DNA of 64,000 nucleotides from Klebsiella oxytoca (GTDB lineage Bacteria; Pseudomonadota; Gammaproteobacteria; Enterobacterales; Enterobacteriaceae). The stretch lies in the NCBI RefSeq assembly GCF_009707385.1, contig NZ_CP046115.1, forward strand, positions 4,898,001 to 4,962,000, written 5' to 3'. A program made the position numbers and the translations under genes. Positions 12,919 through 26,196 of this stretch are shown in pieces. The first letter of the stretch is position 1. Each line of letters begins with the position of its first letter. The notes under the pieces are model-generated. The model was not told the origin of the DNA. It made no database searches and was given only the letters and a program-made list of their open reading frames with translations.

Positions 12919-12933
12919 GCTCAAAGTTTGGCC
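12919..12933 (+). promoter_or_regulatory. Fis-binding-like site at the dusB-fis promoter
   Basis: GCTCAAAGTTTGGCC fits the degenerate Fis motif (G, YR, YR and C at the proper spacing), with only the central base off. It abuts the -35 and is centred about 44 bases before the likely start, like Fis site II of E. coli, through which Fis represses itself. Confidence 0.55.
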
Positions 12934-12962
12934 TTTCATCTCGTGCAAAAAATGCGTAATAT
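12934..12962 (+). promoter_or_regulatory. dusB-fis promoter
   Basis: TTTCAT (12934-12939), a 17-base spacer, TAATAT (12957-12962), then the GC-rich discriminator ACGCCGCC. This matches the known E. coli fis promoter, which is strongly stringent and growth-phase controlled. The start is near 12970, about 32 bases before dusB. Confidence 0.88.
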
Positions 12963-13001
12963 ACGCCGCCTTGCAGTCACAGTATGGTCATTTCTTAACT
13001 C

Positions 13002-13967
13002 ATGCGCATCGGACACTACCAGCTCAGAAATCGACTGATCGCAGCGCCTATGGCTGGCATTACTGACAGACCATTCCGGACGCTGTGTTACGAGATGGGG
13101 GCAGGCTTGACCGTATCCGAGATGATGTCCTCTAACCCGCAGGTTTGGGAGAGCGACAAGTCCCGCTTACGGATGGTGCACGTTGATGAGCCCGGTATTC
13201 GTACCGTGCAAATCGCCGGTAGCGTGCCGGAAGAGATGGCTGCAGCCGCCCGTATTAACGTGGAAAGCGGCGCCCAAATTATTGATATTAATATGGGGTG
13301 CCCGGCGAAAAAGGTGAATCGTAAGCTTGCAGGTTCAGCCCTCTTGCAGTACCCCGACCAGGTGAAATCAATCCTGGCGGCGGTCGTTAAAGCAGTGGAC
13401 GTTCCCGTAACTCTCAAGATTCGCACCGGCTGGGAACCGGAACACCGTAACTGCGTAGAGATTGCCCAACTGGCTGAAGAATGTGGCATTCAGGCTCTGA
13501 CTATTCACGGACGCACCCGCGCCTGCTTGTTTAATGGAGAAGCTGAGTACGACAGTATTCGGGCAGTTAAGCAGAAAGTTTCCATTCCGATTATCGCGAA
13601 TGGTGACATTACCGACCCGCTTAAAGCCAGAGCTGTGCTCGACTATACGGGGGCGGATGCCCTTATGATAGGCCGCGCAGCTCAGGGAAGACCCTGGATC
13701 TTTCGGGAAATCCAGCACTATCTGGACACTGGAGAGCTGCTGTCCCCGCTGCCTTTGGCAGAGGTTAAGCGCTTGCTTTGTTCGCACGTTCGGGAACTGC
13801 ATGGCTTTTACGGCCAGGCAAAAGGGTACCGAATCGCGCGCAAACACGTATCCTGGTATCTACAGGAACACGCTCCGGATGACCAGTTTCGGCGCACATT
13901 CAACGCCATAGAAGATTCCAGCGAACAGCTGGAGGCGTTGGAGGCATACTTCGAAAATTTTGCGTAA
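13002..13967 (+). CDS. dusB: tRNA-dihydrouridine synthase B
   Basis: DusB is an FMN enzyme that reduces U17 in the D-loop of tRNAs with NADPH. The 321-residue protein has an N-terminal TIM barrel ([12 protein letters not shown] at its start) and a helical C-terminal tRNA-binding domain. The catalytic Cys100 lies in [12 protein letters not shown], and IHGRTR and GRAAQGRPW are phosphate-binding motifs. It is the first gene of the dusB-fis operon, with fis 24 bases downstream. Confidence 0.97.
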   Translation: MRIGHYQLRNRLIAAPMAGITDRPFRTLCYEMGAGLTVSEMMSSNPQVWESDKSRLRMVHVDEPGIRTVQIAGSVPEEMAAAARINVESGAQIIDINMGCPAKKVNRKLAGSALLQYPDQVKSILAAVVKAVDVPVTLKIRTGWEPEHRNCVEIAQLAEECGIQALTIHGRTRACLFNGEAEYDSIRAVKQKVSIPIIANGDITDPLKARAVLDYTGADALMIGRAAQGRPWIFREIQHYLDTGELLSPLPLAEVKRLLCSHVRELHGFYGQAKGYRIARKHVSWYLQEHAPDDQFRRTFNAIEDSSEQLEALEAYFENFA

Positions 13968-13991
13968 TAGAAATAAAGAGCTGACAGAACT

Positions 13992-14288
13992 ATGTTCGAA
14001 CAACGCGTAAATTCTGACGTACTGACCGTTTCTACCGTTAACTCTCAGGATCAGGTAACTCAAAAGCCCCTGCGTGACTCGGTTAAACAGGCACTGAAGA
14101 ACTATTTTGCTCAACTGAACGGTCAGGATGTGAATGACCTGTATGAGCTGGTACTGGCTGAAGTAGAACAGCCCCTGTTGGACATGGTGATGCAATACAC
14201 CCGCGGTAACCAGACCCGTGCTGCCCTGATGATGGGCATCAACCGTGGTACTCTGCGTAAAAAACTGAAAAAATACGGCATGAACTGA
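13992..14288 (+). CDS. fis: DNA-bending nucleoid protein Fis
   Basis: Fis is an abundant growth-phase regulator that bends DNA, activates rRNA promoters and shapes the nucleoid. The 98-residue product has the same length as, and an apparently identical sequence to, E. coli Fis: a beta-hairpin arm at the N-terminus, a dimerising four-helix core and a C-terminal helix-turn-helix (about 74-95, ending [14 protein letters not shown]). The rRNA operon downstream is a classical target. The dusB-fis promoter and a terminator frame the operon. Confidence 0.99.
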
Positions 14289-14313
14289 TACTAATCAGTT
14301 AAATGTTTGATAT

Positions 14314-14349
14314 AAAAGGCGCTCTTCGGCATGGGGAAGCGCCTTTTTT
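14314..14349 (+). terminator. Intrinsic terminator after fis
   Basis: AAAAGGCGC (14314-14322) pairs with GCGCCTTTT (14339-14347), with further T's after it. The A's on the left arm may also let it act for acrS from the other side. Confidence 0.8.
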
Positions 14350-14352
14350 ATT

Positions 14353-15003
14353 TCATCTGATTTGCTGATTGACTATCGCCTGCAGCTGATGGTTACCGAA
14401 AAGGGTCGACATAATATTATCAACCAGGGCTGGTGCCTGGTGATATAGATCAAACGTGCCGTTTTCCATTAGCCAGTTTTTAATAATCCCGACCAATGCG
14501 CTGTGTAATACGATTAAAGGAATTTCAACATTCGTTTCTACTGGTAATAATCCATTACGAATACAGAGCTGCAAAACTCCGCGTATTACAGGATAGCTAA
14601 AACCTATTTTTTGGCGAATCTCAGCCTCTGACATCATATCGCAAGAAAACTCACACTTTTGATACAGAATTTGCATTAGCGCACGTTGACGAGGATTATT
14701 AGCGACAAATTGCAAACCGTAAATAAATTTCTCACGTAGTTTGCTCAGCGGATTCTGGCCATCCGCTGAATTATCTTCATGCTGAATAAGGTCACGTAGC
14801 GGGAGCTGCTGCTGCCACATTTCATTAAATAGATCCGCTTTGCTGGAAAAGTGCCAGTAGACGGCTCCCCTCGTCACGCCTGCAGCATCAGCGATATCGG
14901 TCAAAGTGGTGCGGGTTACGCCACGTAGGGCAAACTGCTGAATGGCAGACTCAATCAGAAGCTGCCGCGTCTTTAACGCATCCTCTTTCGTTCTTCCAGG
15001 CAT
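14353..15003 (-). CDS. acrS: TetR-family efflux repressor AcrS (EnvR)
   Basis: AcrS is a TetR regulator encoded divergently from acrEF; in E. coli it represses acrAB. The 216-residue protein has a helix-turn-helix at about 32-53 (TLTDIADAAGVTRGAVYWHF) and a C-terminal ligand and dimer domain ending near ALVDNIMSTLFG. E. coli AcrS is 220 residues and similar along its length. Its start is 374 bases from acrE across a very AT-rich gap. It converges on fis, with yhdJ and yhdU of E. coli missing in between. Confidence 0.9.
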   Translation of the reverse strand: MPGRTKEDALKTRQLLIESAIQQFALRGVTRTTLTDIADAAGVTRGAVYWHFSSKADLFNEMWQQQLPLRDLIQHEDNSADGQNPLSKLREKFIYGLQFVANNPRQRALMQILYQKCEFSCDMMSEAEIRQKIGFSYPVIRGVLQLCIRNGLLPVETNVEIPLIVLHSALVGIIKNWLMENGTFDLYHQAPALVDNIMSTLFGNHQLQAIVNQQIR

Positions 15004-15377
15004 ATGGTGCTCCGCTCGACGCCGGATTAAAAATTTGGGAATAACTGAATACGTCTCAACCTAGCATCTGACAATAACTATTTTTTAGCAAAAAGAGAGA
15101 TAAGTTAAATCTTAAACAAAAAAAATAAATACACTACAAGAATGATTAAAATAAAATCATTCATAAATTAAATATCAATGTAAGAAAACTTTAATTTAAG
15201 AAATCTTTAAAAACATAATCACGGATATTTTTTTTTGCGTGCCTTGCTGATGGTTAAAAAATAACTATTCCTTACATCAAACATTTTTTATTTGTAGGAT
15301 AACCAACCGCATTTAAATTCATTATTTCTTGCACAGATTCGTGACCAGACCTGGCTCATAATCTATAAGGAACAGCA
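15004..15377. other. AT-rich divergent control region between acrS and acrE
   Basis: This 374-base gap contains long A and T runs, especially at 15080-15235, far more AT-rich than the flanking genes. No gene is visible. It should hold the acrS and acrEF promoters. H-NS silences acrEF in E. coli, and this composition fits an H-NS nucleation region, which is inference. A perfect 8-bp inverted repeat (GAATGATT/AATCATTC, 15140-15162) lies inside. Confidence 0.6.
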
Positions 15378-16517
15378 ATGACACGTTATGTCAGGGTTAC
15401 ACTTTTATCCAGCCTAATCATCGCAACCATTTTACTTAACGGTTGCGATGATTCAGGCGCTCGGCAACCGCATGCGCAGATACCGCAGGTCTCCGTACAT
15501 GTGGTGAGCAGCGCACCGCTGTCCGTTACCACGGAGCTACCTGGCCGCACATCGGCATACCGTATAGCGGAAGTTCGCCCGCAGGTCAGTGGAATTATCC
15601 TGCAACGTAACTTTGTTGAAGGCAGCGATGTCACTGCCGGACAATCTCTTTATCAGATCGATCCGGCAACTTATCAGGCAGCCTACAACAGCGCAAAGGG
15701 TGATGAAGCGAAAGCAGAAGCCGCCGCGGCTATCGCTCATTTGACGGTGAAACGTTATCAGCCACTGCTCGGCACACAATATATCAGCCGGCAAGAATAC
15801 GATCAGGCAGTGGCGACGGCGCGCCAGACGGATGCTGATGTTATTGCCGCAAAAGCTGCCGTTGAAAGCGCGCGTATTAACCTGGCATACACCAAAGTGA
15901 CATCGCCTATCAGCGGACGTATCGGTAAATCCAACGTGACTGAAGGGGCGCTGGTGACTAATGGCCAGGCAAACGCCATAGCCACGGTACAGCAGCTCGA
16001 TCCTATATACGTCGATGTCACTGAATCGAGCAATGATTTCATGCGCCTTAAACAGGAAAGCCTGCAGCACGGCAATGATACTAAAAGCGTGCAGTTGATG
16101 ATGGAAAATGGGCAACCTTACGCGCTTCAGGGCACTCTGCAATTCTCTGACGTGACGGTGGATGAGAGCACTGGTTCTATCACGCTGCGCGCGATCTTTC
16201 CTAACCCACAGCATGTTCTGCTGCCTGGCATGTTTGTTCGAGCCCGCATTGATGAGGGAGTTTCACCAGATGCCATCCTGGTCCCTCAGCAGGGGGTGAC
16301 CCGTACACCGCGCGGCGACGCCAGCGTGATGCTCGTCAATGACAAAGACCAGGTTGAAACCCGTGCCGTCACCGCCTCGCAGGCGATTGGCGATAAGTGG
16401 TTGATCACCAGCGGCCTGAAAGCCGGTGAAAAGGTTATCGTCAGCGGTCTGCAAAAAGTGCGTCCCGGCATCACGGTGAAGACCGAAGAAGATACCGCGA
16501 TGTCCGTCGCGCAATAA
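15378..16517 (+). CDS. acrE: RND efflux periplasmic adaptor AcrE
   Basis: AcrE is the membrane-fusion protein linking AcrF to the outer-membrane channel TolC. The 379-residue precursor has a lipoprotein signal with lipobox LNGC at Cys23; Asp follows at positions 24 and 25, the usual inner-membrane retention signal. A lipoyl domain, an alpha-helical hairpin (about 95-170), a beta-barrel and a membrane-proximal domain follow as in AcrA. acrF starts 13 bases downstream, so they form one operon. In E. coli this pump is normally poorly expressed. Confidence 0.95.
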   Translation: MTRYVRVTLLSSLIIATILLNGCDDSGARQPHAQIPQVSVHVVSSAPLSVTTELPGRTSAYRIAEVRPQVSGIILQRNFVEGSDVTAGQSLYQIDPATYQAAYNSAKGDEAKAEAAAAIAHLTVKRYQPLLGTQYISRQEYDQAVATARQTDADVIAAKAAVESARINLAYTKVTSPISGRIGKSNVTEGALVTNGQANAIATVQQLDPIYVDVTESSNDFMRLKQESLQHGNDTKSVQLMMENGQPYALQGTLQFSDVTVDESTGSITLRAIFPNPQHVLLPGMFVRARIDEGVSPDAILVPQQGVTRTPRGDASVMLVNDKDQVETRAVTASQAIGDKWLITSGLKAGEKVIVSGLQKVRPGITVKTEEDTAMSVAQ

Positions 16518-16530
16518 GGTACGAATTCCT

Positions 16531-19500
16531 ATGTCTAAGTTCTTTATCCATCGACCGGTATTCGCCTGGGTACTGGCAATTATCATGATGATTGCCGGTG
16601 GTCTCGCGATTATGCAGCTCCCCATTGCACAATACCCGACCATCGCGCCGCCCGCGGTGGCTATTTCCGCTACCTATCCAGGCGCGGACGCACAAACCGT
16701 TCAGGATACGGTGACTCAGGTTATCGAACAGAACATGAACGGTATCGATAACCTGATGTACATGTCCTCAACCAGCGATTCCGCAGGCGGCGTTACCATC
16801 ACCCTGACCTTTAAATCAGGTACGGATCCGGATATTGCGCAAGTTCAGGTGCAGAATAAACTCCAGCTGGCGACGCCGCTTCTTCCTCAGGAAGTACAGC
16901 AGCAGGGGATTAGCGTTGAGAAATCAAGCAGTAGCTTCCTGATGGTCGCTGGGTTCATCTCCGATAACACGAGCACCGCTCAGGATGATATATCCGACTA
17001 CGTTGCCTCGAACGTCAAAGATACCATCAGCCGCCTTAACGGCGTCGGCGATGTACAGCTCTTCGGCGCGCAGTATGCTATGCGCGTCTGGCTGGACGGT
17101 AATCTGCTGAATAAGTACAACATGACGCCAGTTGACGTCATTAACCAGCTTAAGATCCAAAACGATCAGATTGCTGCAGGCCAGCTTGGCGGCACTCCAT
17201 CCCTTAAAGGCCAGCAGCTAAATGCCTCCATCATTGCTCAGACGCGCCTGAAGGATCCCGCAGAGTTTGGCAAAGTAACTCTGCGCGTGAACGCGGATGG
17301 CTCAGTGGTGCATCTGAAAGATGTGGCACGTATTGAGCTGGGAGGTGAAAACTACAACGTTGTAGCAAAAATCAATGGAAAGCCGGCTTCAGGACTGGGA
17401 ATTAAGCTCGCTACCGGCGCCAATGCCCTCGATACCGCCGCGGCAATCAAAGCAAAGCTTGCCGAACTGCAGCCCTACTTTCCACAGGGGATGAAGGTTG
17501 TCTATCCCTACGACACTACGCCATTTGTGAAAATCTCTATTCATGAGGTTGTGAAGACGCTGTTTGAAGCGATTATCCTCGTCTTCCTGGTGATGTATCT
17601 GTTCTTACAGAATATCCGGGCCACGCTGATCCCCACCATTGCAGTTCCAGTCGTCCTGCTCGGGACTTTTGCCGTACTGGCTATGTTCGGTTACTCCATC
17701 AATACGCTAACGATGTTCGGCATGGTGCTGGCAATAGGCCTGCTGGTCGACGACGCTATCGTGGTAGTGGAAAACGTAGAACGCGTGATGGTTGAAGAGA
17801 AGCTTCCTCCCAAAGAGGCGACGGAAAAATCGATGTCGCAAATTCAGGGGGCGCTGGTCGGCATTGCGATGGTCCTGTCGGCAGTATTTGTGCCGATGGC
17901 CTTCTTCGGCGGCTCTACGGGGGCAATTTATCGGCAATTTTCTATCACCATCGTCTCCGCCATGGCGCTGTCCGTACTGGTCGCGCTGATCCTGACCCCC
18001 GCGCTTTGTGCCACATTACTGAAACCCGCATCAGCCGATCATCATGAGAAAACAGGTTTTTTTGGCTGGTTTAATGCGAAATTCGATCGTAGCGTGAACC
18101 ACTACACTAACAGCGTTAGCGGGATCCTGCGCTGCACCGGGCGCTACCTGATCATCTATTTACTGATCGTTGTGGGTATGGCCGTCCTGTTTATGCGTCT
18201 GCCCACCTCCTTCTTGCCGGATGAGGATCAGGGGGTATTTATGACCATGATTCAACTCCCTTCGGGCGCAACGCAGGAACGTACGCAGAAGGTTCTTGAT
18301 ACGGTTACCGATTACTATCTACATAAAGAGAAGGCGAATGTTGAAAGCGTCTTTACCGTTAACGGCTTTAGCTTTAGCGGTCAGGGACAAAACTCCGGTA
18401 TGGCGTTTGTCAGCCTGAAGCCATGGGAGCAACGAAGTGGTTCAGAAAATGGCGTTGAGGCAATCATCAAACGAGCGACCGTTGCCTTTAGTCAGATTAA
18501 AGATGCGATGGTCTTTCCCTTCAACCTTCCGGCCATTATCGAATTGGGTACGGCTACTGGTTTCGACTTCGAACTTATTGACCAGGGTAACCTTGGCCAC
18601 AGCGCATTGACCCAGGCAAGAAATCAACTTCTTGGTATGGTAAAGGAACATCCGGATCGGCTGGTGCGCGTGAGACCAAACGGGCTTGAAGACACGCCGC
18701 AATTTAAGCTCGATGTCGATCAAGAGAAGGCTCAGGCATTGGGGATATCACTCTCTGATATCAACGAAACCATTTCCGCAGCGCTGGGAGGCTATTACGT
18801 AAATGACTTTATAGACCATGGACGAGTGAAAAAAGTCTACGTTCAGGCCGATGCCAGATTCCGTATGCTGCCGGCCGATATCAATAATATGTACGTCCGC
18901 AGCACGAATGGCGAAATGGTTCCGTTCTCCGCCTTTATCACCTCACGCTGGGTTTATGGTTCACCGCGGCTGGAACGCTATAATGGCTTACCCTCTATGG
19001 AGATCCTTGGCGAAGCTGCACCAGGGAAAAGTACCGGTGATGCGATGATTTTGATGGAACAGCTGGCCAGCAAGCTTCCTGCCGGCATTGGCTACGACTG
19101 GACGGGAATGTCTTATCAAGAACGCCTGTCTGGTAACCAGGCGCCAGCCCTATATGCTATTTCACTCATTGTCGTTTTCCTCTGTCTTGCGGCGCTCTAT
19201 GAAAGCTGGTCGATCCCATTTTCCGTCATGCTTGTCGTGCCATTAGGCGTTGTTGGGGCTTTATTAGCAGCCTCTCTTCGCGGACTTAATAATGACGTTT
19301 ATTTTCAGGTGGGTTTATTAACAACAATAGGCCTCTCTGCAAAAAACGCTATTCTTATTGTCGAGTTTGCTAAAGACCTTATGGATAAAGAAAATAAGGG
19401 AATTATCGAAGCGACGCTTGAAGCCTCACGTATGCGTTTACGTCCTATCTTAATGACCTCACTGGCCTTTATCCTGGGTGTTCTACCTTTAGTTGTTAGC

Positions 19501-19641
19501 CATGGAGCGGGTAGCGGTGCTCAAAATGCGGTGGGTACAGGAGTTATGGGCGGAATGTTAACGGCAACCTTGTTGGCTATCTTCTTCGTCCCTGTCTTCT
19601 TTGTGGTGGTAAGACGACGTTTCACAAAGCATGCAGAATAA
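16531..19641 (+). CDS. acrF: RND multidrug efflux transporter AcrF
   Basis: AcrF is the proton-driven inner-membrane pump of the AcrEF-TolC system, exporting dyes, detergents and drugs. At 1036 residues it has the HAE1 family length, with 12 membrane helices and two large periplasmic loops. Proton-relay residues are intact: the paired Asp in [14 protein letters not shown] (about 407-408) and the Lys in [13 protein letters not shown] (about 940). The N-terminus [14 protein letters not shown] is standard. A terminator follows at once. It appears complete and functional. Confidence 0.96.
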   Translation: MSKFFIHRPVFAWVLAIIMMIAGGLAIMQLPIAQYPTIAPPAVAISATYPGADAQTVQDTVTQVIEQNMNGIDNLMYMSSTSDSAGGVTITLTFKSGTDPDIAQVQVQNKLQLATPLLPQEVQQQGISVEKSSSSFLMVAGFISDNTSTAQDDISDYVASNVKDTISRLNGVGDVQLFGAQYAMRVWLDGNLLNKYNMTPVDVINQLKIQNDQIAAGQLGGTPSLKGQQLNASIIAQTRLKDPAEFGKVTLRVNADGSVVHLKDVARIELGGENYNVVAKINGKPASGLGIKLATGANALDTAAAIKAKLAELQPYFPQGMKVVYPYDTTPFVKISIHEVVKTLFEAIILVFLVMYLFLQNIRATLIPTIAVPVVLLGTFAVLAMFGYSINTLTMFGMVLAIGLLVDDAIVVVENVERVMVEEKLPPKEATEKSMSQIQGALVGIAMVLSAVFVPMAFFGGSTGAIYRQFSITIVSAMALSVLVALILTPALCATLLKPASADHHEKTGFFGWFNAKFDRSVNHYTNSVSGILRCTGRYLIIYLLIVVGMAVLFMRLPTSFLPDEDQGVFMTMIQLPSGATQERTQKVLDTVTDYYLHKEKANVESVFTVNGFSFSGQGQNSGMAFVSLKPWEQRSGSENGVEAIIKRATVAFSQIKDAMVFPFNLPAIIELGTATGFDFELIDQGNLGHSALTQARNQLLGMVKEHPDRLVRVRPNGLEDTPQFKLDVDQEKAQALGISLSDINETISAALGGYYVNDFIDHGRVKKVYVQADARFRMLPADINNMYVRSTNGEMVPFSAFITSRWVYGSPRLERYNGLPSMEILGEAAPGKSTGDAMILMEQLASKLPAGIGYDWTGMSYQERLSGNQAPALYAISLIVVFLCLAALYESWSIPFSVMLVVPLGVVGALLAASLRGLNNDVYFQVGLLTTIGLSAKNAILIVEFAKDLMDKENKGIIEATLEASRMRLRPILMTSLAFILGVLPLVVSHGAGSGAQNAVGTGVMGGMLTATLLAIFFVPVFFVVVRRRFTKHAE

Positions 19642-19652
19642 ATATCATTTTT

Positions 19653-19680
19653 AAAGGCACCCGTATGGTGCCTTTTTTCT
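19653..19680 (+). terminator. Intrinsic terminator after acrF
   Basis: AAAGGCACC (19653-19661) pairs with GGTGCCTTT (19667-19675) over a five-base loop, with a T tract behind. The following AT-rich 240 bases up to yhdV hold no other gene. Confidence 0.88.
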
Positions 19681-19923
19681 TTTCTGCAATTTAAAAACTA
19701 TCCTGATGATATTAAATATATTTATTTCTTTTTAATAATTTCTTCATTTCTTAAAAAATATTATTTTCACGTAATTCTCTGACTTTCTTCATGATATTTA
19801 CGTTACTCATAAATTGAGATTATTTACTCTGGCGGAGTCCTGTATTACTGATGATAAAATAAACCGTTGCGTATGTGTGTGGGTTCTCCAATACAGCGAA
19901 GCGGATCATTTAGAGGTAACATC

Positions 19924-20145
19924 ATGAATAAATTTATTGTAGTAGCGCTGCTGGCAACGCTGCTCGCTGGCTGTGCACATGACTCTCCGTGCGTGCCGGT
20001 CTACGATTCTGAAGGTCGATTAGTGCATACCAATACCTGTATGAAAGGGACGACCCAGGATAACTGGGAAACCGCTGGCGCTATTGCCGGAGGAGCAGCC
20101 GCGATAGCTGGCCTGACGCTGGGTATCGTGGCATTGACTCGCTAA
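19924..20145 (+). CDS. yhdV: Small lipoprotein YhdV
   Basis: This 73-residue protein has a lipoprotein signal peptide (MNKFIVVALLATLLAGC) with lipobox LAGC at Cys17 and Ala at the next position, which favours outer-membrane sorting. The C-terminal part contains a glycine/alanine-rich hydrophobic stretch (about 46-72). Its function is unknown. The start at 19924 follows AGAGG; the frame is open to 19867, but those residues would spoil the signal peptide. It follows acrEF, as in E. coli, but has its own terminator. Confidence 0.88.
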   Translation: MNKFIVVALLATLLAGCAHDSPCVPVYDSEGRLVHTNTCMKGTTQDNWETAGAIAGGAAAIAGLTLGIVALTR

Positions 20146-20171
20146 TTCCTTTTCTCTTCTCTGCCATGATG

Positions 20172-20200
20172 GGTACCGGTGTAATATCCGGTACCTTTTT
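20172..20200 (+). terminator. Intrinsic terminator after yhdV
   Basis: GGTACCGG (20172-20179) pairs with CCGGTACC (20188-20195), followed by five T's. No gene is seen between here and the rRNA operon terminator. Confidence 0.85.
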
Positions 20201-20341
20201 CTTCAGGAGAAACCTGCATTTTTAATCACTTAGCCCCCATTCTGAATGGACGAGCTTAAGCTACCAGCTCATGTCAACAAGAGTAAGTCGCTGGCTAATT
20301 TAAGGATTATGCTAAGAAAATTTTCTCACGAAGCAGAACGC

Positions 20342-20371
20342 AAAAAGCCCATCCTGACGGATGGGCTCTTC
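20342..20371 (-). terminator. rRNA operon terminator
   Basis: On the minus strand AGCCCATCC and GGATGGGCT form a 9-bp stem with a TGAC-type loop, followed by TTTTTG. It lies 11 bases beyond the distal 5S gene and resembles the classical rrn T1 hairpin. Confidence 0.9.
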
Positions 20372-20380
20372 ACTTATTTG

Positions 20381-20500
20381 GTGCCTGGCAATGCCCTACT
20401 CTCACATGGGGAGACCCCACACTACCATCGGCGCTACGGCGTTTCACTTCTGAGTTCGGCATGGGGTCAGGTGGGACCACCGCGCTATCGTTGCCAGGCA
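20381..20500 (-). rRNA. rrfF: 5S ribosomal RNA, distal copy
   Basis: This 120-base gene is the second 5S of the operon, placed after tRNA-Thr as rrfF is in E. coli rrnD. It differs from the proximal copy only near the ends: helix I begins TGCCTGGCAA and pairs with TTGCCAGGCA, whereas the proximal copy begins TGCCTGGCGG and pairs with CTGCCAGGCA. Both fold, so it should be functional. Confidence 0.96.
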
Positions 20501-20536
20501 AATTCTTTTCAAATCGCCGAACTTTAACCTAAAAAC

Positions 20537-20612
20537 TGGTGCTGATACCCAGAGTCGAACTGGGGACCTCACCCTTACCAAGGGTGCGCTCTACCAACTG
20601 AGCCATATCAGC
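20537..20612 (-). tRNA. thrV: tRNA-Thr (anticodon GGT)
   Basis: This 76-base tRNA includes an encoded CCA end. The acceptor begins GCTGATATGG, the D-arm is CTCAGTTGGTAGAG and the T-loop is GTTCGACTC. The GGT anticodon reads ACC and ACU. It lies between the two 5S genes, exactly like thrV in E. coli rrnD, and is released from the rRNA precursor by processing. Confidence 0.97.
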
Positions 20613-20624
20613 ACGCTTAATTTG

Positions 20625-20744
20625 ATGCCTGGCAGTTCCCTACTCTCACATGGGGAGACCCCACACTACCATCGGCGCTACGGCGTTTCACTTCTGAGTT
20701 CGGCATGGGGTCAGGTGGGACCACCGCGCTGTTGCCGCCAGGCA
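20625..20744 (-). rRNA. rrfD: 5S ribosomal RNA, proximal copy
   Basis: This 120-base gene is the canonical 5S downstream of 23S, starting TGCCTGGCGGCAACAGCG and ending CTGCCAGGCAT. It closely matches E. coli 5S rRNA. It lies 189 bases from the end of 23S, about twice the E. coli spacing, because of a fold-back segment. Confidence 0.97.
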
Positions 20745-20768
20745 AATTCTTTGTGCTCGTCCTGTGTC

Positions 20769-20868
20769 TTTTACGCTCATACTGCGTTGGCTGCTCTCGC
20801 GAATGTCAGTCACATACTTCAGTATGCTCCTTCCATCGCTTCGCTTGCCGCCTTGTCTCAGCGTAAAA
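20769..20868. repeat. 100-nt imperfect fold-back element in the 23S-5S spacer
   Basis: Terminal 9-base inverted repeats TTTTACGCT (20769-20777) and AGCGTAAAA (20860-20868) enclose a segment centred on the palindrome CATACTTCAGTATG (near 20812-20825). The arms in between are partly complementary. The E. coli spacer is only about 92 bases, so this looks like an inserted non-coding repeat. It contains no transposase. Confidence 0.6.
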
Positions 20869-20933
20869 TCCTTCGGACTCTGAATCAGAGCTGAAAATCG
20901 TCTCTCAAATCGCCAAAACATCTTCGGCGTTGT

Positions 20934-23839
<2,906 letters not shown>

Positions 23840-23936
23840 TCACAACCCGAAGATGTTTCACTTCTGATTGCGAAAATTTGAGAGACTCGAACACACATTA
23901 ACTGTGTGTCGTTTCAATTTTCAGCTTGATCCAGAT

Positions 23937-23948
23937 TTTTAAAGAGCA
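23937..23948 (-). promoter_or_regulatory. boxA antitermination site in the 16S-23S spacer
   Basis: The minus strand reads TGCTCTTTAAAA, a boxA element bound by NusB-S10 that keeps polymerase antiterminated through 23S. It lies about 100 bases before the 23S start. Confidence 0.85.
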
Positions 23949-24021
23949 AATATCTCAAACGTCACCCGAAGATGAGTTTTGAGATACCGGTTGGTTGTGC
24001 CTTTCACTCACACCCAGCAAG

Positions 24022-24096
24022 TGGCGTCCCCTAGGGGATTCGAACCCCTGTTGCCGCCGTGAAAGGGCGGAGTCCTAACCGCTAGACGAAGGGGAC
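24022..24096 (-). tRNA. gltT-like: tRNA-Glu (anticodon TTC) in the 16S-23S spacer
   Basis: This 75-base tRNA begins GTCCCCTTCGTCTAG and ends in an encoded CCA; the anticodon loop CCTTTCACG gives anticodon TTC. Its D-loop (AGCGGTTAGGA) is one base shorter than that of E. coli tRNA-Glu. It is the only spacer tRNA. E. coli rrnD, at the same chromosomal location, instead has tRNA-Ile and tRNA-Ala. Confidence 0.97.
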
Positions 24097-24138
24097 ACGA
24101 GGTGTCACGACTTCGCAGCCGTCTTGCTTCTTTACATC

Positions 24139-24156
24139 TATCAGACAATCTGTGTG
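24139..24156 (-). other. 3' arm of the 16S RNase III processing stem
   Basis: TATCAGACAATCTGTGTG on the plus strand is the exact complement of 25836-25853 on the other side of the 16S gene. In the precursor transcript the two arms pair and bring the ends of 16S together for RNase III cleavage. Confidence 0.85.
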
Positions 24157-24183
24157 AGCACTACAAAGGCAGGTTCTTTCAGG

Positions 24184-25723
<1,540 letters not shown>

Positions 25724-25835
25724 AAGTTTGATGCTCGTAGAATTAAACTTCGTAATGAATTACGTGTTCACTCTTTGAGACTTGGTATTCATTTTTCGTC
25801 CGAAGACGTTAAGAATCCATGTCACTTTGAGTGCC

Positions 25836-25853
25836 CACACAGATTGTCTGATA
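25836..25853 (-). other. 5' arm of the 16S RNase III processing stem
   Basis: This is the leader half of the 18-bp stem described at 24139-24156. It lies between the leader boxA and the mature 16S 5' end. Confidence 0.85.
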
Positions 25854-25856
25854 AAT

Positions 25857-25868
25857 TGTTAAAGAGCA
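25857..25868 (-). promoter_or_regulatory. boxA antitermination site in the rRNA leader
   Basis: The minus strand reads TGCTCTTTAACA, the canonical leader boxA recognised by NusB-S10. It lies between P2 and 16S. Confidence 0.9.
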
Positions 25869-25906
25869 GTGCAACGCGGCTTTCGCTCACCGTTGCGAGG
25901 TGGCGT

Positions 25907-25934
25907 ATATTACGCTTTCCTCTTTCAGAGTCAA
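25907..25934 (-). promoter_or_regulatory. rRNA promoter P2
   Basis: On the minus strand TTGACT (25929-25934) and TAATAT (25907-25912) are separated by 16 bases. This is the expected weaker, more constitutive rrn P2, about 185 bases upstream of 16S. Confidence 0.85.
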
Positions 25935-26016
25935 CCCTGAATCTCAGGATTTTTTCTCTTCAACCGACCGGCTGTTTGTGTGAAGTGATTCACATCTGCC
26001 GTGTCAGTGGGAGCGC

Positions 26017-26044
26017 ATTATAGGGATCCCATTTTTTTGCACAA
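26017..26044 (-). promoter_or_regulatory. rRNA promoter P1
   Basis: On the minus strand TTGTGC (26039-26044), a 16-base spacer and a perfect TATAAT (26017-26022) are followed by the GCGCTCC discriminator typical of ppGpp/DksA-controlled rrn P1. The AT-rich DNA beyond 26045 can serve as UP element and Fis sites; it contains no gene up to yrdA. Confidence 0.9.
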
Positions 26045-26196
26045 GCCTTTTTTCGATCTTTTTTTCCATATGATGTTTTTTCAGCCTCTTCGCAGCGTTC
26101 TTAGCCAATTCGCTCAATTTTTACCACAATAAAGGGTTGCAGAGGGCCAAAAAAGCACCCAAAGTCTTTACACTCCCTAAGTGTATTGAGGTATCT

